Assembly (NCBI GenBank): GCA_002746565.1
Contig: PDPI01000010.1
Span: forward strand, 1 to 36,366
Origin: Pseudomonadota bacterium
Lineage (GTDB): Bacteria; Campylobacterota; Campylobacteria; Campylobacterales; Campylobacteraceae
Direction: 5' to 3'
Length of the DNA: 36,366 nt
Positions 32,686-36,366 of this stretch are shown here, piece after piece. Made by a program: the position numbers and the translations under genes. Positions within the stretch are counted from its first letter, which is position 1. Every line of letters starts with the position of its first letter. The notes under the pieces were generated by a model. That model searched no databases and was not told the origin of the DNA. It worked only from the letters and a program-made list of their open reading frames with translations.

Positions 32686-33750
32686 TCACAAGCCCAAAGC
32701 CCAATCCCAAAAGCTTAGGATTTCGCATTTTATGCCTTCTTTTTGGTCTTTTCCGGTGCTATTTAGGGTTATGATGTATAGATCTTTTATGTTTAGTTTT
32801 TTTAGGGTTGGTAAGAGTTTTTGGAAGCGTCCTAGTATTAGGCTTAGGGTTAAGAAGGGGATGGCGATGATGGCTTGGTTTTTCTTTGGTAGGTAGAAAT
32901 GGATTTGGTTGGTGTAGAAAATTTCTTTTTCATTTAGTTGGCAAAATATCATATTTTCAAATCGTTTTACGAAATCTTTTTTATGGGTTATGGCATTTTT
33001 TAGGGAGAAATTGTTTAGGTAGATTTTTTTGGGTGATCTTGGGGAATTAAATTTTTCCACAAAGTTTATTAGTCCCATCTCTTCAAGCTCTTTTGCCTTT
33101 TGGTAAAGTTTGTCTTTGGAGATTTTTATTTTGGGTTTTAGTTCATTGTATGCCTTGAAAAGTGAATATGGGATCGCTTGGTTTGTTGCTAGGGTTAAAA
33201 AGAGATTTTGGCTTATGGGATCTGGTAGGCTTAGTTTTATTGCCTCTTGCATGTAGGTTTTATTTTCGTATTTGCTTAGCATGGCGGATTTTGGGTAAGT
33301 TCCTGAATTTGAATATAGGCTAAATATATGTTGGGTATTAAAATTGCGCTGTTGGTAAGCGATAAACTCCTCAAAATAAAGTCCTTTTACATGCAAAGTG
33401 TGAAAATCTTTTAGATGCAAGGTTAAATTGTGTGATGAAAGTATGATATTTTTAACTTTAGGCAAGGGAAAATCTTTGTTATAATTTTCTATGACTAGAT
33501 ATGAAATATCTTTGATTTTTATAAATTTATTTAGTTTTTGGATCTGAATTTCTCCAAGTCTCATATCATCTAGATCTAAATACAAATAATTTTTTTCATC
33601 CAAAGAAGATAAAAAATCTATGATAATGGATGTAATCCCACATTTTGGCATGCCCAAAATCAAAGTTTTAGAGCTTTTTATCTGATAATTTCTTGGATGA
33701 AAATAAGATTGACTTGGCGGTTTTTCATACAAATATTCTAATAGTTCCAT
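32686..33750 (-). CDS. AAA-type (DUF4143-like) ATPase with a divergent P-loop
   Basis: A 354-residue protein with the layout of the prokaryotic AAA/DUF4143 group: an N-terminal P-loop domain, a winged-helix-like middle (about residues 185-245, SLFKAYNELKPKIKISKDKL) and a C-terminal nuclease-like domain with FENMIFCQLN. The Walker A position reads GMPKCGITS, so the usual GKT/S Lys is replaced by Ile, and the Walker B position reads LVIENYN instead of LVIDE. ATP hydrolysis may be lost or changed. Function is unknown. It is divergent from the ribosomal operon. The coding strand is unusually A/C-rich compared with most genes here. Confidence 0.75.
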   Translation of the reverse strand: MELLEYLYEKPPSQSYFHPRNYQIKSSKTLILGMPKCGITSIIIDFLSSLDEKNYLYLDLDDMRLGEIQIQKLNKFIKIKDISYLVIENYNKDFPLPKVKNIILSSHNLTLHLKDFHTLHVKGLYFEEFIAYQQRNFNTQHIFSLYSNSGTYPKSAMLSKYENKTYMQEAIKLSLPDPISQNLFLTLATNQAIPYSLFKAYNELKPKIKISKDKLYQKAKELEEMGLINFVEKFNSPRSPKKIYLNNFSLKNAITHKKDFVKRFENMIFCQLNEKEIFYTNQIHFYLPKKNQAIIAIPFLTLSLILGRFQKLLPTLKKLNIKDLYIITLNSTGKDQKEGIKCEILSFWDWALGL

Positions 33751-33822
33751 TCGGAGATAGTACTATTTTCCTTATTAAAAGGAAATAAAATCTATAAATT
33801 TATCTCAAAACCACCATTATAC

Positions 33823-33851
33823 TTGACTTTGCTTGGGCATTTGAGTATAAT
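33823..33851 (+). promoter_or_regulatory. S10 operon promoter
   Basis: TTGACT, a 17-base spacer and TATAAT: a near-perfect sigma70 promoter, the best in the window. Transcription would start near 33858, leaving a 50-base leader with AAAGGTAG before rpsJ. Confidence 0.88.
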
Positions 33852-33907
33852 CTCAGTCCTTTTTAAGTCGATGAAACAAGCGACAAGTTCTTTTTAAAGG
33901 TAGTTAA

Positions 33908-34219
33908 ATGGAGAAAATTCGACTAAAGCTTAAAGCTTATGATCACCGAGTTTTAGATAGATCAGTTGCAGCCATAGTAGAAGCTGTCAAGAGAACTGGT
34001 GCCGAAATAAAGGGGCCCGTTCCAATGCCTACAAAAATCAAACGCTACACAGTGCTAAAATCACCTCACGTGAACAAAGATTCAAGGGAACAATTTGAAA
34101 TGCGTATTCATGCAAGAATGATTGACATTGTTTCGGCAACTTCTGACACAGTTGATTCACTCATGAAGCTAGATCTAGCCCCTGAAGTGAATGTTGAAGT
34201 TAGAGCGATGGGCAAATAG
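33908..34219 (+). CDS. rpsJ: 30S ribosomal protein S10
   Basis: First gene of the S10 operon, 103 residues. The conserved start [17 protein letters not shown], the [20 protein letters not shown] loop and [16 protein letters not shown] are diagnostic of S10 (NusE), which is part of the small subunit and also of antitermination complexes. The strong promoter lies 57 bases upstream. It is followed 26 bases later by rplC. Confidence 0.98.
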   Translation: MEKIRLKLKAYDHRVLDRSVAAIVEAVKRTGAEIKGPVPMPTKIKRYTVLKSPHVNKDSREQFEMRIHARMIDIVSATSDTVDSLMKLDLAPEVNVEVRAMGK

Positions 34220-34245
34220 GTTAATAGGTTAGGTAAGGAAAAAAT

Positions 34246-34824
34246 ATGGAATATATTGTAGAAAAAATCGGAATGAGCCGAACAATCAACGTACCTAGCA
34301 TTCCTGTAACTTTACTAAAAGTTGTAGAGGCTAAAGTGTGTGAGATAGGCAAAGATAAGAAAGCTATTGTTGCATATGCTAGAGGCAAAAAAAGTAACAA
34401 ATCAATAGCTGGACAACAAAAAAAATATAACCTTTCTGCTGAATTTAACAGATTTGTAACATTGCATGTGAGCAATGAAGAGGTAGGAAATTTGGACGTA
34501 GCACCTTTGAGTGATGCGAAAGAATTGAAAGTTTCTCTAAATTCAAAGGGTAGAGGTTTTACAGGCGTTGTAAAAAGATATGGATTTGCAGGAGGCCCTG
34601 CTAGTCATGGTAGTAGATTTCATAGACGCATAGGTTCCATCGGAAACTGCGAATGGCCCGGACGCGTTCAGCCTGGACAAAAAATGGCAGGACAGCATGG
34701 GAATGTTAAAGTAAGCGTTAAAAATCAAGTTGTTTCATTTGATGTGGAGCAAGGTGTATTGGCAGTTAAAGGCTCAGTTCCTGGAGCAAATGGTTCAATT
34801 GGGCGTATAAGGATAGTAAAATGA
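34246..34824 (+). CDS. rplC: 50S ribosomal protein L3
   Basis: 192 residues. [19 protein letters not shown] near the start and [40 protein letters not shown] and [17 protein letters not shown] are the L3 signatures, including the long loop that reaches the peptidyl transferase centre. It overlaps rplD by four bases (ATGA). Start at the ATG with TAAGGAAAAA upstream. Confidence 0.98.
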   Translation: MEYIVEKIGMSRTINVPSIPVTLLKVVEAKVCEIGKDKKAIVAYARGKKSNKSIAGQQKKYNLSAEFNRFVTLHVSNEEVGNLDVAPLSDAKELKVSLNSKGRGFTGVVKRYGFAGGPASHGSRFHRRIGSIGNCEWPGRVQPGQKMAGQHGNVKVSVKNQVVSFDVEQGVLAVKGSVPGANGSIGRIRIVK

Positions 34825-35435
34825 CTCATGCAATAGTATTAAATGATAAATTTAAAAAAAGTGGAGAGGTTGAGTTACCATCTTCTTACGAGAAAGTAAA
34901 CTCACATAACCTTTATCTTTATGTAAAATCATACCTTGCATCAATACGTGCTAACACAGCTACCACAAAAACAAGAAGTGAAGTTAAGGGTGGCGGGAAA
35001 AAACCATGGAATCAAAAAGGACGTGGTGGAGCAAGAGCTGGTAGTAGAACTAACCCTATATGGGTAGGTGGTGGTGTTGCTTTTGGACCAAAAAACAACA
35101 GAAATTACAATCAAAAAATAAATAAAAAACAAAAGCGTTTAGCTTTGGAATTTGCTTTAAATGAAAAGGCAAAGAATGAAAGTTTATTTGTAGTTGATAG
35201 TTTGGTCGTAGAAAGTGGTAAAACTAAAGATGCTGCTAAAATCATAAAAGATCTAGGTGTAAGAGATGCCTTAATAGTAAAAGAATTGCTTGATGAGAAA
35301 ACATTTTTAGCTTTTAGAAATGTAAAAAATTGCTATGTGGTTGAGTCAAATGAATTAAATGCTTATTTAGCAAGTGCATTTTACTCTGTAATCATCGAAA
35401 AATCAGCATTCGAAAATATAATAAAAGAGGACTAA
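34821..35435 (+). CDS. rplD: 50S ribosomal protein L4
   Basis: 204 residues. The loop with [20 protein letters not shown], then [20 protein letters not shown], is the L4 extension lining the peptide exit tunnel; [14 protein letters not shown] and the C-terminal helices complete the fold. In many bacteria L4 also controls its own operon, though no leader structure is evident here. It overlaps rplC by four bases and is two bases from the rplW start. Confidence 0.98.
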   Translation: MTHAIVLNDKFKKSGEVELPSSYEKVNSHNLYLYVKSYLASIRANTATTKTRSEVKGGGKKPWNQKGRGGARAGSRTNPIWVGGGVAFGPKNNRNYNQKINKKQKRLALEFALNEKAKNESLFVVDSLVVESGKTKDAAKIIKDLGVRDALIVKELLDEKTFLAFRNVKNCYVVESNELNAYLASAFYSVIIEKSAFENIIKED

Positions 35436-35437
35436 AA

Positions 35438-35697
35438 ATGGCAGATATAACAGATATCAAATCAATCCTCTATACTGAGAAAACTTTAGGAATTCAAGAG
35501 GATGGCGTAGTTGTACAAAAAATGGCTTGAAAGCTGTTTTGAAAGAGTATTTTGGCGTTGCTCCATTAAAAGTAAATTCACTTAGAATGGAAGGAAAAGT
35601 TAAAAGATTTCGTGGACAATTAGGACAAAGACCAAGTTTTAAAAAGTTCTACGTTAAGTTGCCTGAAGGCACACAATTAGAAAATTTGGAGGCATAA
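35438..35697 (+). pseudogene. rplW: 50S ribosomal protein L23 gene, frameshifted with a short internal deletion
   Basis: The first frame reads L23 residues [20 protein letters not shown], then [10 protein letters not shown], and stops at 35528. The -1 frame from 35521 reads [20 protein letters not shown] and continues normally to the stop at 35695 ([13 protein letters not shown]). Campylobacter L23 has about seven extra residues (TSPKMT-like) at the junction, so some 19 bases (or a similar non-multiple of three) seem lost, probably between CAAA-type repeats. The join lies at a run of six A. L23 is essential, so this is either an assembly error, rescued by -1 slippage at CAAAAAAT, or covered by a second copy elsewhere. 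Confidence 0.85.
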
Positions 35698-35698
35698 A

Positions 35699-36366
35699 AT
35701 GGCTATAAAAACATATAAACCTTATACCCCAAGCCGTCGTTACGTTACAGGGTTAAGTTCAGACGATATAACAGCAAAGCCAAGCGTTCCAAGTTTGCTT
35801 AAAAAACTTCCAGCTACTGCAGGACGTAACAATAATGGTCGTATAACTTCACGCCACAAACAAGCGGGTGCGAAAAAACTTTATAGAATTATAGATTTTA
35901 AAAGAAGAAAATTTGACATCCCAGGCAAGGTTGAAGCTATCGAATACGATCCATACAGAAACTGCCGTATTGCGTTGATTTGCTACAAAGATGGAGAAAA
36001 GAGATATATTTTACAGCCATCTGGATTAAAAGTTGGTGATGAGGTTAGTGCAGCTGAAGCTGGTCTTGATATAAAGCCTGGAAACGCCATGAAGCTTAAA
36101 AATATCCCAGTTGGTACAATCTTACACAACGTGGAACTAAAGCCTGGAAAAGGTGGACAAATAGCACGTTCAGCTGGCGGATATGTTCAGTTAATGGGTA
36201 GAGAAGAAAAGTATGTAATACTAAGACTTCCTAGTGGAGAAATGAGACAGGTCTTAGGTGAGTGTATGGCAACTGTTGGCGTAATCGGCAATGAAGATTG
36301 GGCTAATGTTGTTATAGGTAAAGCTGGTAGAAATCGCCATCGTGGTATTCGACCTCAAACAAGAGG
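35699..36366 (+). CDS. rplB: 50S ribosomal protein L2 (3' end cut by window)
   Basis: 222 full codons are visible, with no stop before the window ends; the whole protein would be about 276 residues. [74 protein letters not shown] and the start of the C-terminal [10 protein letters not shown] motif are L2. L2 helps form the peptidyl transferase centre. The ATG lies one base after the rplW stop, so translation depends on the rplW region unless initiated independently (TTGGAGG upstream). Confidence 0.97.
   Translation, partial: MAIKTYKPYTPSRRYVTGLSSDDITAKPSVPSLLKKLPATAGRNNNGRITSRHKQAGAKKLYRIIDFKRRKFDIPGKVEAIEYDPYRNCRIALICYKDGEKRYILQPSGLKVGDEVSAAEAGLDIKPGNAMKLKNIPVGTILHNVELKPGKGGQIARSAGGYVQLMGREEKYVILRLPSGEMRQVLGECMATVGVIGNEDWANVVIGKAGRNRHRGIRPQTR

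Noticed and set aside
35528..35541. UGA codons in rplW as selenocysteine codons
   Set aside because: The L23 sequence continues in a different frame, so these UGAs are out of the real frame; Sec does not explain them.

Overview
The window looks like chromosomal DNA of a low-GC member of the Campylobacterota (Epsilonproteobacteria), close to Campylobacter or Sulfurospirillum. The evidence is an HsrA/CosR-type response regulator whose C-terminal half is close to the Campylobacter/Helicobacter family, a GDP-heptose cluster of the Campylobacter capsule type, S10-operon ribosomal proteins, and extended -10 promoters with weak or no -35 boxes. The species cannot be fixed from sequence alone.

Bases 1-15220 are a surface-polysaccharide region. 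A tightly overlapping run carries the whole GDP-D-glycero-alpha-D-manno-heptose route: gmhA isomerase, hddA kinase, gmhB phosphatase and hddC guanylyltransferase. Two SDR enzymes (a Gmd-like 4,6-dehydratase and an RmlD-like reductase) probably turn the product into a deoxy-heptose. Around them lie a GT4 enzyme, a GT2 enzyme with a truncated GT4 tail, and a fused sulfotransferase/RgpF-like protein. From about 9.2 to 10.65 kb there is a small exported protein and a graveyard of insertion sequences (IS110-like and IS1595/IS1016-like remnants, possibly an IS605-like end). Two GT2 genes, a six-TM HWE/HisKA_2-like kinase with an OmpR-type regulator, and a GT4 gene broken by a single in-frame UGA follow.

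Bases 15287-21475 are an aerotolerance (Bat) operon: moxR, a DUF58 gene, a small membrane protein, batA, a batB-TPR fusion and batD. Next come an outer-membrane beta-barrel gene, plsY-folB, hsrA, a ferredoxin gene with ppx/gppA, and, on the minus strand, bamA, which is divergent from tyrA.

Bases 29743-31949 are a selenium locus: yedF, a selD that is itself a selenoprotein (UGA codon 16 followed by a SECIS-like hairpin), and tRNA-Sec on the opposite strand. A RelE/RHH toxin-antitoxin pair sits between selD and tRNA-Sec. rnhB and a divergent AAA-type ATPase gene follow on the minus strand.

Bases 33823-36366 are the start of the S10 ribosomal operon, with a textbook sigma70 promoter: rpsJ, rplC, rplD, a frameshifted rplW and a partial rplB cut by the window end.

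The points most worth checking are the UGA-interrupted glycosyltransferase in a genome that decodes Sec, the poorly paired acceptor and D arms of tRNA-Sec, the rplW lesion in an essential gene, the sulfotransferase-RgpF fusion, the intact phospho-receiver of HsrA, and a 57-nt intergenic repeat seen twice.
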